Positions 1-11,433 of a stretch of 64,000 nucleotides of DNA are shown piece by piece. The position numbers and the translations under genes are program-made. The notes below the pieces were generated by a model. The model was given only the letters and a program-made list of their open reading frames with translations, searched no databases and had not been told where the DNA came from. The first letter of the stretch is position 1. Each line of letters opens with the position of its first letter. The stretch comes from Limonium bicolor (lineage: Eukaryota > Streptophyta > Magnoliopsida > Caryophyllales > Plumbaginaceae): NCBI GenBank assembly GCA_023374045.1, contig CM041776.1, positions 277,597,039 through 277,661,038 of the forward strand, read 5' to 3'.

Positions 1-286
1 AAAGGTAAGGAAATTTTAGGTAGGTAGGCAGGCAGGCACCCACAATCACACATTAGCAAGCAGAGACAGAAGTTCTTCAGTGTCTGAAATGGGAATTAGA
101 ATGAGATAAGCAAGCTTGCAGCATCTAATGCTTATCTTAAGATAAATATTAATCAACTTATCCGTATGAGCATAATCAAACAATATGGAACAACAGGGAA
201 TAATTTCAAGCGAGCCTTTATGATAACAATTAAAGTAGTGATACTGTAAAATTAATAAACCCGAGTTAGTTTCACATCATCACCAA

Positions 287-458
287 ATTGACACAACTTC
301 ATAAATCACTTGGTGCTAACACGTAAACAAACAAGAGAATGGCAACATCCCTTAACATTTATAAATTGTATAATTGACACAACTTCATAAATCACTTGGT
401 GCTAACACGTAAACAAACAAGAGAATGGCAACATCCCTTAACATTTATAAATTGTATA
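287..458. repeat. Tandem duplication, two 86-bp copies
   Basis: Positions 287-372 and 373-458 are two head-to-tail copies of the same 86-bp unit, which read as identical. They start ATTGACACAACTTC and end AAATTGTATA. They lie just downstream of the stop codon of the minus-strand glycyl-tRNA synthetase gene, so they are in its 3' UTR or 3' flank. The near identity points to a recent local duplication. No coding potential is seen, and the rest of 1-518 shows only AT-rich flank. Confidence 0.85.
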
Positions 459-518
459 CAGAAAACAAAATTCCTTTCTAGGTGTCAGCGCACCTCCACA
501 AAACAAAACAATTTATGT

Positions 519-3500
519 TTAATCTTCAGCAGCTGGGGCAGAATGTGAGGGATATTTCCATAGCATATCGGCCCATGTGCTCTGCCCATCAATTACCGCC
601 TTCACCACAGACGCCACCTCTTCCACGGGTACTCGAATCTGTTTCTTGCTGTCCCTCTCCCTTACAGTCACATCCTCCTTCGCATCTACGGTTATTGCAA
701 AAGGTACACCAAGTTCATCTGTCCTTGCATAACGCTTTCCGATTGATGTACCTGATAACGACAAAAAGACATTCATCAGCTGTTAAATATAATATAAACA
801 AATTTTATACGATGCATTTCCTAGAAGATCTACCTCCTTAGAAATACTTACCAGAACAATGGGTACACTCCTGAAGTGAAGAGTAAATAATATGATGTAA
901 CTTTAACAAATCTGTAATCGAGTCAATAAATGCATTATATTCAAGTATGCCTACCTGTCATATCAATCTTATAAGATATGCCAGCTGCAATCAGTTTCTT
1001 TGCAATCAGTTTGGCGAGTTCATTATACTCATCCTTCCGAACCAGAGGGAAAACAGTGCACTTAATGGGAGCAACCACTGGCGGAAAGCGGAACACATTG
1101 AGCTGCTCGTCCCCATCTTTACTAGATCTTGTGTAGAAGCAATGCTCGTACATGCAGTATATAATCCGCCCAATCCCAAAAGATGGCTCGATAACTGATG
1201 GAGTAAACACACGTTGATGCTCCTTCTTCTTCTCTTTGGAAATAGACACCATGCTCTTCTTTAGAGTAACACTTTTGCCAAGAGTGCAAACATAGAAATC
1301 AGCTTCACCTTTGGCTTCCAAATCCGCCTTCAATGTCATTGCTTCCTTTTCCTCCATAGCCTACACACATTTCGAACCAAACTAATTTATCCTGCTGCCT
1401 AGTTTTGCATCATCATCATCTATGAAAATTTCCCAACAAAGACCTAACAAAAATTTCTCTCTCTAAACACATAAAAACAAGTAATGGTTTTGGATTAAAA
1501 GCCAGCAGCAACACGATCCCCTGTTTTCCCATTCACTTTCAGACAGATGCATGTAATGACCTTAGAGAATATTTTTAACATATGATCATCATACCTCTAA
1601 TGCTTCAGATACATTCTTCTGGCTTCCCTTGAATGCAAGACCCAGCTCCTTCTTCACAGGGGTGATGACAAGTTTCTGAAAATTTGTTAATCAGTTTTAG
1701 AGAGGTTACTAACCATTACAATCATATGGAAGCAACTCATCGTATAAAATGCTGACAAAAATTGAGAATCAGGAACCAGAACTAGCGTTACACTACCTCT
1801 ACTTCTCTTGGTTCTGAATACTTTTCTTGAGCCTCCAGGGATACACCACTTTTCTCCTGGGATTATATGATAAAAAATATCATTGGAACAAAACAATGAG
1901 TCTTCTCTGTGTTTATAAAGGAACAGAGGGTAAGGAATTATGAATTAGATATGAGGAGGATATAAAGGAACAGAGGGTAAGGAAGTATGAATTAGATATA
2001 CAAATTTCAATAAGTTTATGAAATCAACACCGAGTGATACTTTACGACTTATAAAAACAAATGAGAAAAACACTCTAAGAGCCAGTGATTTGAACTGAAT
2101 CTTAGAGCAAAATCAAACATATAAGTAAATAGCACCATTGTCCAATGAGTCTTCTCCATGTTTACTTATTGACCAATTAAAATCTTAATTGAAGCATAAA
2201 TACAAGCAATTTCGATTGACCCCTTACCGTATGAGCACGCAAATCATATGCCGATCTATCAGCAATACCAACACACTCGATCCAACCATAAGAGCATTCA
2301 ATCTCAGCATCCCAGCAATCAGCGGCATAGTGAGCCATCTCATTTGCTAGATGCTGACGGAAACGCAAGCGTTCCTTATCAATGCCGAGGCTTGTAAGAA
2401 ACAGATAGACCCTTGCTATAAAATAGCCCAGAGTCTCATTGTTGACAATACCCTAGACAACAGGGGAAAATACACATCAGTGTCAGGATTCTTACAATGA
2501 TCAGTGGGTCAAAATTGAAAGAATAAGCATTAGAATCACATTTATGGACAATTTAAACCCACCTTCTCCACTGCAGAACCAATTTGCATCTTCTTGGCCT
2601 CCTGCCCAGACACCTGCAGTTCCCTTGGGAACATCAAAAACTCATGGTGGAAAACCTGATCAAAGTTTGGATGGGACTTGTTCTCAGGGTCTACAAAGTG
2701 TTCAATTTCGGCTAATGTGAACTCACGAACCCTCAAGAGACCCTGGCGTGGAGATATCTGCAATCAAAACACATACCACCAATCAATATGAGTATGATAC
2801 CATTGCCACAACCGATAAACATACCTACCTGGCTCTGCAATTTCACTAGTTTCCTTACTATTTCCATTGCTTTCCTCTATTTCAACCCAATTTAGATCAC
2901 TCCAAGTAGTAAAACATCTTTATCATCTAAACTTTTCATCAAAAAGGAAGCAAGAATATCAGTAGAGTCATAAAATGAGGGTTTTTGCACAGAATCACAA
3001 ACAAGACAGATAATAAATACACAAATACGGGAAAAACAATGATTAAAAAACAAAGCGCACATAGAGACTTCAGGAAATATGAGAAACACATCAACACCTC
3101 ATTCCTAAACGCCTGTCCTATCTGTGCAGCAGCAAAAGGTAGCTTTTTCTCATTGTAATAATACAAGTCCTTGAAGTTGACAAAAATCCCCTGTGCAGTC
3201 TCTGGCCTCATAAACCTGTGGGCAAATGAAATAAAAAAGGTCGGTGGAATTCAGTAAATACGCATGCAGGATTTAAACAAAAGTTAGAACATCTGACCAA
3301 TTATAAACAGCTGGAGCATGCAAATAAATAAAATTAGCATGGTAGCTTACCCAGGGCTCAAGCCAGAAGGTCCGATAGAGGTTTGGAACATCAGATTGAA
3401 CGGGTAGGGATCGGAGAGAGGGTTTTTGGTATCAGGTGCGGTTATACCATATGCCTTAATCTTTGCACCCAGTTCTTCAGCAGAAAACTCATCCAAAGTA

Positions 3501-4933
3501 GCAAGAACATGCTTGAGCTCAGCAACCTTCTCCGCCGTTAGAGAGGTATCCTTTTCAAGCTTGTCTTTGCAGAAGTCTTTGAGCAAATGGTCGGCACGGT
3601 AGCAAGTTTCGGTCTTTTCATCCTTCACCATAAGGTCTGTGAATTTATCCACGTGACCAGAGGCCTTTAAGACCACCTCAGGTGTAACACATGGGCAATC
3701 CACTTCCAACATGTTCTCTTCCAGAACAAAATGCTGCAGAAACCAATGCAAAATGAATCAATACTACCACTATTAGGCTTTTCCAGGACGGGAAAGTTGA
3801 TTTATACTTTATGGAAGAGGAGCAGCAATAATTTAAAAAACCAAGTGATAAGAAGAAATTCAACCAGCTTTTTTTAAGAGTAAAAGTAACTCGAGATCGA
3901 GCAATACAAAACGAGACCAGCAATACACAAAAAAAAATATCAGACACTCTCCCTACTGAAATTCGGAGTGTTCTTGCCACTTAATTTCCTTCCCCTTACC
4001 ATACCATTATTAACCAAACCAAGTTCGCCTACCGAAATTCAATAGTGCCATACACTTGTATCCAATCCATTACAATCTAACTCCAGCCCAAACATTGAAG
4101 CATAATTGTGATTATCCTGCTGTGCTTTTAGGGAAACAATTTATACATTCAACCTGTATATAACTCCCTACCCACGCACTGAACCAGCCTCGCACTGTCG
4201 TTTCTACTTATGGGGGAGCTCTGTGTCTTTCTTTCGTTTGGACCGGTGCCACCACCAATGCAGACCACACGAAACAAAGTACGACAACAAAGTTCATTAC
4301 TAATCAATTTAACGCATAACCGTAATCTGCTCTAACACAATTAATAAAGCATGGCCATCCCTTACTGGCTACAGCAAATTCCTTCCGGTCCAATAGCATT
4401 ACACAGCTATCAGTAACCTTAGCTCTCTCCTTCCTACCCCATATCCATTCCAATTAAGCTACTTGCACCCATCTTAAAGTTGTAAAATCCAAGAACTACA
4501 AAGATTATACTTAATGCAAGAAGAGCAGCAAAGGTCGCGGTTCGAAAGGAATAACCTGACGCCAGAAGGAGAGGACATTGGACTTGACAGCGCAACCGGG
4601 AGGACCGTAATCGTAGAGTCCGGCAACACCTCGATAAATCTTAAACGAAGGTATGAAAAACAGCCTCCGCTTGAGAGTATTAGTCACCGCTTGACGGAAA
4701 GCTTCCCTGTTTGCAGCCCCGGAGGAATCTTCGCCGCCACCAACAACGGCGTGGAGTTGCATCTCGATGGAAGACTTCTCAATCTTCAGTGAATTGAGAG
4801 CAGCAACAGCCTCATCAATGGAATCTTTGCTTCCGCCGGATGCCTTCATCTCCCTCACGGCGTTAGCCTGCGCGTCGACAGCCGCTTGCTTCACTGCGAG
4901 GGCTTCGCGAAGACCGTTCTCTGAAGCATCCAT
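519..4933 (-). CDS. Glycyl-tRNA synthetase, WHEP type (cytosolic/mitochondrial GlyRS-1 family)
   Basis: Class IIa enzyme that attaches glycine to tRNA-Gly, needed for translation in the cytosol and, in the Arabidopsis orthologue, in mitochondria. Nine minus-strand exons with GT-AG borders: 4933-4556, 3733-3351, 3215-3098, 2757-2563, 2452-2228, 1856-1797, 1675-1595, 1360-955, 751-519. Together they make 2,079 nt in one frame, 692 aa. An N-terminal WHEP helix-turn-helix (about residues 10-60) precedes the catalytic core. [12 protein letters not shown] is near residue 110, motif 2 ([17 protein letters not shown]) near 290-306, and motif 3 ([13 protein letters not shown]) near 540-552. The anticodon-binding domain starts around [12 protein letters not shown] and includes [14 protein letters not shown]. 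Length and motifs match the plant family with no damage. The ATG at 4933 gives the cytosolic form; the frame stays open upstream (see the presequence entry). Confidence 0.95.
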
Positions 4934-5089
4934 ATCTTCCGTTTGTATTGGTCGATGAATGGGATTATCCCTCAGGAACGGGTAAGAACCAGAGTTGGTG
5001 GTGAAGTGGCGGATGGACTGAATTTGCCCAGAAATGAAGGCAGCGGATATTTTGGTATATTGCTGTGAGGACTCAGGGTGCGTTCGCCC
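4934..5089 (-). other. In-frame, ATG-less 5' extension of GlyRS resembling a mitochondrial presequence
   Basis: Upstream of the ATG at 4933 the GlyRS frame stays open for 52 codons to a TAA at 5090-5092. It encodes an S/T/R-containing stretch including SAAFISGQIQSIRHFTTNSG and then PIHRPIQTED, running into the MDASENG start. As I recall it, Arabidopsis GlyRS-1 has a similar RQF-TTT-NPI-PIQ stretch before its internal Met, and that is its mitochondrial presequence. There is no ATG in this stretch. An ATA codon sits about where that presequence Met would fall. The in-frame TAA belongs to the terminal repeat of the MITE just upstream. Targeting is inferred, not shown. Confidence 0.55.
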
Positions 5090-6053
5090 TTAACATAAAT
5101 GCACATTTTTTGACAGCATAAATGTACAGCATATGCTGTTTTGCACTCCTTTATTTGTTTTTGCTGTTCGCCTAAAATAGCATAAATGACAGCATAAATG
5201 ACAGCATAAATGCAGCATAAATGCCCGCAGCAAATGATACTTTTTCGTTTTCGTGCTTTCACTTCCGTTTCTTTACTCACTTTATAATGCAATTACTGTA
5301 ACTATTGATTTAAAAAAAGAAATTTTTTACAAGTTACTTTATTTATTACCAATTACATAATGCTTTAAATAATTTATAAAAAATAGTACTACATCTTTAA
5401 CCAAATTTACAAAAAATCACATTTATAATACAAATCTATAATATATTATTTGTAATACCACATAGATTAATAAAATTAAAAAAACGAATAAATATACACA
5501 CTTGTTGATATATAAATTAAAATATTAAAATAGTATATAGAAATATGAATACATATAAATTTATTAACATACAAAAGTTACAAAAATATTATATATTATT
5601 AAAAGTTATAATTTCACTAAATAAATTCACATAACATTATCAGAAAATTTGAAACGCTTTTTCTCTTTTTTTACGCTTTTATATTTGTAAGAATTATAAA
5701 ATTTAGATAATAAAAATATATTATTTAGGAGTTACAAGTTTTTCTTAAATAATAGAAATAAAAATTTTATTGTTTATGAATTGTTTTATTTATTTTTACT
5801 AACAAAATAAAGTTACGTAGTGTAATATAATAAATTATAATTGTAATACGAAAACGGTAAACGCACTACATATAACTAACGTAACCAAACATGCTGCATA
5901 TATGCTGCACTGCCAAACAGCAGTTTTCAAAACAGCTGCATTTATGCCAGCACATTCCTGCCAGCAAATATGCTGCATTTATGCCGGCGCATTCCTGCTG
6001 TCAAAAAATGTGCATTTATGCTGCCAAAACAGCCATGCCGAACAGAGCCTAAG
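5073..6053. mobile_element. hAT-like MITE with long degenerate terminal inverted repeats
   Basis: The left end (TCAGGGTGCGTTCG, then TGCACATTTTTTGACAGCA) recurs inverted at the right end (TTAGGCTCTGTTCG, then the same TGCACATTTTTTGACAGCA). Both ends are full of CAGCATAAATG motifs reaching inward about 150 bp. The middle (5290-5880) is very AT-rich and non-coding. A diverged 7-bp duplication CTCAGGG/CTAAGGG (5072-5078, 6049-6055) overlaps the ends, so the exact border is uncertain by a few bases. No transposase is present, so the element is non-autonomous. It sits in the 5' region of the GlyRS gene. Confidence 0.7.
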
Positions 6054-7040
6054 GGGTGTAAAGTTCAAAAGTAAAGGCAGTACAAGGGTTTTTGGGTGTC
6101 CGGTTGAGTGCTCGCCCAGAGTAGCACACTAACTTCAGTGTACGCGTTAGACTTGGCATTGATTCAGCATACGCGTCGCTGGCATATTAAAGAGAGGTGG
6201 ACAAAAAAAGTCAAATAGTATACTACAACCACAAAATTTCTATGCTTACCCCAAGCTACTTTCTTTTTCATTTCCGACTTCTTTTGGATCAGTTGTTAGT
6301 ATTTAGATACTTCCGTTAACTAAAATCTAGGTTGTTAAAAGGAAATTTGATTTTGGTTATTTTTGTTAAAAAATGAACCCAAGACTAAAATCGAATTAAT
6401 CGTTATCTAAATTATCTAAAATCTGAAAATCTTTTGAGTGCAAAATTGAAAACCAAATTAAAATCTAAATTTTAGCTAGTTTGTATTTCAACTAACCTAA
6501 ATTTAGTGTGTGTTGACTATTTATCACTAAAGACTAGAATTAGAAAAGAGAATATGCTTTTTTTAATTTGGATAATTTGGTTAACTGAATTAAACAAAGT
6601 CAAAACTCAAATCCAAACCAAATTATAATCTAGATTCGATTAATCAAAATTTTAAATTCGGTTAAAAAACTTGGTTAAAAATCCAAAAAAATTTGAATTG
6701 CTCACCCCTACTCTTCATCGGATAGTTACTTCTTTTTTATTAAAAATAATTATTTTCCAAAAAAAAAACAGTGTGCTTAGTGTTTAACTATTTATATCTT
6801 AAGTAGTTTCAGACAATATATTTGTATCTTTTTGTTAATATATATATGAATAAGTATTCTGATACTATTTGATATAGTGTTAAAAAAAACTCTAATGATA
6901 TTTACAAGAGTTTTAAGATTATTTATTTATTTTAAATAGTATTTGAATATCATCTATTTTGTATTTAAAGTTTCCATAAAATGTAAACATAATAAATTTT
7001 AAAATATATACAAATGTGATTTTAATTAATAAATAATATA
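6054..7040. other. AT-rich intergenic DNA
   Basis: No gene is seen. The first ~130 bp (to about 6180) have higher GC and may be the original 5' flank of the GlyRS gene, now separated by the MITE. The remainder is AT-rich with many AAATC/AACCAAATT-like runs and no recognisable element borders, up to the MITE that begins at 7041. Confidence 0.5.
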
Positions 7041-7364
7041 GGGAAAATTACATTCCCCACCCATGACGTTTGGTGAAATTACTCACCCCACCCACGACGT
7101 TTCAAAAATTATTTTGCCCATCCATGTGGTTTCCTCTATTTTAGCAACTTTTTTAATATTTGATCAACTTAAAAGATGCTTAAATGTTGTCTAAAATTGA
7201 TGAAACTTTACATGAACGATGCTAAAATGTTATATTTTAGTCTAGCGTGAAATCCAAGGTGTTTTAAGCTCATATGTGATCTGTGGGACCCAATGAAACA
7301 TGTGACATGACAACGTGTTTTCATTGGGTCCCACAGGTCATATATGACACTAGTACAAAAAAGG

Positions 7365-7620
7365 CCTATTTCGGCGATACAACCGCCGAAATGGAGTGCG
7401 CCGAGATAGGTGTACATATCTCGGCGGTTGTAAAAGAATCACCGAAATAGGTGGTTGCGAAAACCAAAATCTAACCACATCTATCTCGGCGGTTCTTAGC
7501 TTACAACCGCCGAGATAGACTCAAGGTCGGTCCTAAGGCCGGTCAATACCAGAAGGTTTTCTGTGATGGACTGACAGTCTATCTCGGCGGTTGTAAGCTA
7601 AGAACCGCAGCGATAGGTCC
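7365..7620. repeat. CACTA subterminal palindromic repeats, left end
   Basis: Several copies of a motif read as CTAT(C/T)TCGGCGGTT followed after a short spacer by its inverse AACCGCCGA(A/G)ATAG. Examples lie at about 7366-7395, 7413-7451, 7481-7517 and 7579-7617. Arrays like these are where the TNPA-type protein binds in En/Spm elements; that role is known for the superfamily and only inferred here. Confidence 0.85.
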
Positions 7621-7915
7621 ATTTTTTTTCCACCAGGGTAGCTCTTTATATACCATATGAACACCTCAATGTTTCAAGCAGATCTGCATGTGTATCACAT
7701 ATATCACACTGCCAGCACAAATGGGCAATCAATTTCACATTCTACGGCCATCAAACGGGGCCGAGTCACAGCCCAACAACTTACTTAACAAATTAACTAA
7801 ATCATATATGTAAAAAGAAAGTTTACTTTGTTATACCGTAATATTACAATACTGATAACTTTATACAGTAACTACTAATGTGATGAGTTACAACTATTCA
7901 GCTACAAACGCAAAT

Positions 7916-10900
7916 TCAAGTAACGAAGTTTGTGATGATGTATTCTGCCCAATCTTCAAGAATCTCGACAATTTGTGGATCTTCATAATTCGATACGGCC
8001 GTTTCAAAAGCCTGGAGTAAAAAAACAAACATTAATTATAAGCTACAAGTATAACAACATACGAAGGTATATTTTCAAAACTTTAAACAAATCTCACCTT
8101 GTCTAATGATTTCTCTGGTAAACATGTCGTCGCGCTTACTATGTCATGCATAAACCTCATGACATAGTATCCACATTCAGAACCTCCAGGTTGCACTGGA
8201 CACTGTACATATATACATACATGTTCAACATCATTCTTTCAAGTCTTTACAAGTATTCCTACACTACGTACACCAATTAACACAATTATATACCTTGACA
8301 ATGTTCCATGGGATGTTGTTATTCTTCGGTGGTTTTCCCAATGACATCAATGAAGCTTTAAATGCGCTAAATTAAACCAAACATATAGGTTAATAGACAC
8401 ATTAAGTTACAAGTTTCCAGTAAAAAAGATTAAGTAATAAACATTATTCTACAAGATAAACAACTCACTTTACAAGCACAACCGCTATCATTGGTCTCTT
8501 GACACTCCTACCAAGTGAGTCAAACTGAAAAATCCTCGGGTTCTTCATTGACAACACTAGTAAAGACCAGTGTCGGCTGTTCACGTATTAGAATACCATT
8601 AATTGAATACAATTAAATGATCATCATATAAATAGCAACGGAAGATGAAGTTACCCTTGATGAACCGGTAGCATAACGTAAGACTTGTTCCGATAGGTGT
8701 AGAGCGTCGTTGCTAAGTATTGCACAATACACTCGAGGTCACTTGACATATTCGCCTGGGAGCACATAGCATGACACAAGTAACCGAAATCGTTGTTGTC
8801 ATGTTCTTTGACTGCCTTATATTACACATGTCTTCACCATAAAGACAATATCGTTAGGGATTTAACATTTCATCAACACTAATTTAAAATTCAATTCAAA
8901 TATGTACAGGGCAGTAATCACTCACACCATGGCTGACTTGATGATTGATACATTCAGCTAATCCCGGTTGAATACATCCACAAAATCGTTCATATAAATG
9001 TCTATCATAGAACCTTCCTCATAATGAAACATCATCTGATCGACGGTTAATGTAATCGCATCATGATCAGGAGGCGTCATCAGTAATGCCGCGTGCAGGA
9101 TTGCTAGATTAGGAGACAAGCGATCGAATATGTTTTGTGGCACTAATTTATCTCTGATTTTGACATTGCATATCGATGCCTTTGAAGGAACAGAAGGGGC
9201 AGGAACTGGTTGAGCAATACTCTTTCCTTTCCTCTTATCAGATTTGGGTGTAATGTTTTCCTAATAAATTAATTAAGCCTATAACGTTATACAACTAGAC
9301 TATATTGTAAAAGAAAACAATTTCAGAGAATATATTGTTCAGTTCGCTTACCTACCCCGCGAGTCTAACCAAGTGAAATGGCCACTGAATTGTATAAGTT
9401 TGGGACGCACGCACTGTACATACACCAGGGAAAGGAACCGGCAACCCAACATCACCATATTGAGACTCGTAATCATCCACAAGCACCCTAACATGGTTAC
9501 TCTGAAGCTGTTGACCGTTCACTATATCGGTATGAGTAGAGGGAAACAACTTGCCCCACGCAACCGTAACATTCTCATCACCAATATTTAAGAGCAACGT
9601 GCAGTCAGTAGGGCTCTGAAAATTATATGGAAAATGCTTGTTTAGACAGTTTTCTAAATTGCTAACACCAAGTGAAAGATTAAATTTTCATGCATTATAA
9701 TAAGCAAGTTAGTCTAACCTTGAGAGATGCATACGGAAACAGATCAACTGATTGGACGCTACTCCTCCGCACAGGTGTAGTCTCTGTCTGAACGGGTGGG
9801 GGAACCGGTGGTCTAGAAACTTCTTCACTGCTAAACATCTCGGCTCGCATTCTGGCCATAGCTTCAGCGATCCACTGCTCCTTCATATCAGCTGTTTTTG
9901 CCAAATGCTCTTCGTATGTCATCGTGTTACCTTAGACGCCTTGCCTGGAACCGGGATTTCCAAAAGCTTGACGGATTCCAACTTGGCCACCAATACCGAT
10001 AGCACGGCCTGGATGATCCGTCTTTCCGAGAGCACGAGAAAGAGGATCATGGTGCCTGACAGGAGTCCAAGTACCCTGGGACACTTGAGAGCTCAACTCA
10101 TCCTGTTATGAATTATATAAATGTCATTATAAATTAGTAAAAAGTCACACAAACCAAATTTTCAACTTTGAATTAACAATCATTATATTCTTTTAAAATT
10201 TTAACTCACCATTTGACTTATAACGCCTGTCGTGGCCTCATCATACTGAGGATTTTCAGGATTGGATTTTTTGGGAATGCGATTGAGTTTCCATATTTTT
10301 CATCCTCTTGTCACTGGCACTCAGAGGTACATCTGATGGTAGTAGACCTTGTTTCTCCCACTCTATGGTACGCTCGGTGATACCCTTGCCGCCCAAGTGA
10401 TGAGGGTACAAATTTTTTTTCGTGTTCGCTTGCTGTTGCGCACGAAGAGCCTACAAAAAATTTAAATTACATATATATTATGTGAGGCGATTTATGATAA
10501 TTGATATCATATGAATGAGAGAACAACACAACAAATGCACCTTAAACTCTTTGGTGTGACGAGCCTCAACGAACTATGTCCACTGCTCTTCTGTGATACC
10601 ATCGTACACCTCCCACGGTGGTCTTACATCACTTGTTGCTTCTGGATCATCCGGGTCCTCTACATCGCTCGCATTGTAGATATACTTGTCGACAAGCAGA
10701 TGCCTATGGTCCCGAAACTATCGACCCATTGCTTGTAGCACATGGTCCTTATGAGAGGGATCTACGCAAAATTTATCCTACATACACGAGCGCAAGATTA
10801 GTGACACATTATAAGCAACTCTTGCATTTATATTAAAACAAATATACTATTAAAGATGTGTGATCGTTTACCTGAAGACACTGAAACATGGTCTCCTTCA

Positions 10901-11318
10901 ACACCTTAGGCACCATCTTCCAATTGTGGTTGATATTGCAGTATGTCTTAACCAGATGCCCCGAGTAAGCAACAAAATCCTTCTTCCATTCTCCGTTCGG
11001 CTGCAGGTACTCATTGAAGCGCACCGGCTTCGTGGGGGGGCCTTTGTTTGCCTTCAGCGCTCGTGTGGCACCCCGTTTTTTTGGTTTTGTCTGAGATGAT
11101 GAATTAGTTGTTGGCTCTTCAGCTTGCTGTGATGGGCCAGCCTCAGCCTCTTGTTCTGCCGCGGACTTCCTCGGAGCCTTCTTACCACCACATGTGACCC
11201 TCTTAGCTCGTCTTGTCTGCTGTGGTGGTTCAGCTTCTCCAGTCGTGATGAGCTGTCCAACTGGATCGTCCATCGGGTCATCCATCGGGTGATCAGCCAC
11301 TGAGATAAAATAAAACAT
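7916..11318 (-). pseudogene. CACTA second gene: Transposase_24-like region plus C-terminal Ulp1-type cysteine protease, broken
   Basis: Multi-exon minus-strand gene. Recognisable exons: 11318-10872 (lysine- and glutamine-rich N-terminus, then the RFNEYLQPNGEWKKDF region), 10777-10541, and 10450-10210. Further exons near 10107-9695 and 9605-9352 cover the segment ending TIQWPFHLVRLAG, and others run from about 9260 to 7916. The end encodes a Ulp1/C48 peptidase. Its catalytic His is in RHWSLLVLSM, its Asp in FQFDSLGR, and its Gln/Cys in QPGGSECGYYVM (about 8160-8200); it ends EDWAEYIITNFVT with the stop at 7916-7918. Decay: in-frame stops in exon 2 (after LQAMGR and after EEQWT), one after FNRD near 8960, and a one-base shift near 10285. 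Such proteases desumoylate proteins in cells; their role in transposons is unknown. Confidence 0.8.
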
Positions 11319-11433
11319 TAGATCAAGACATATTAATATAAAGATTAATTAAACATACCAACAAAAATAGTTGATATAACATTAAAAAAAAGATACTCTA
11401 TCCAACTTAGAAAATACATACTCGATTTTGGTA

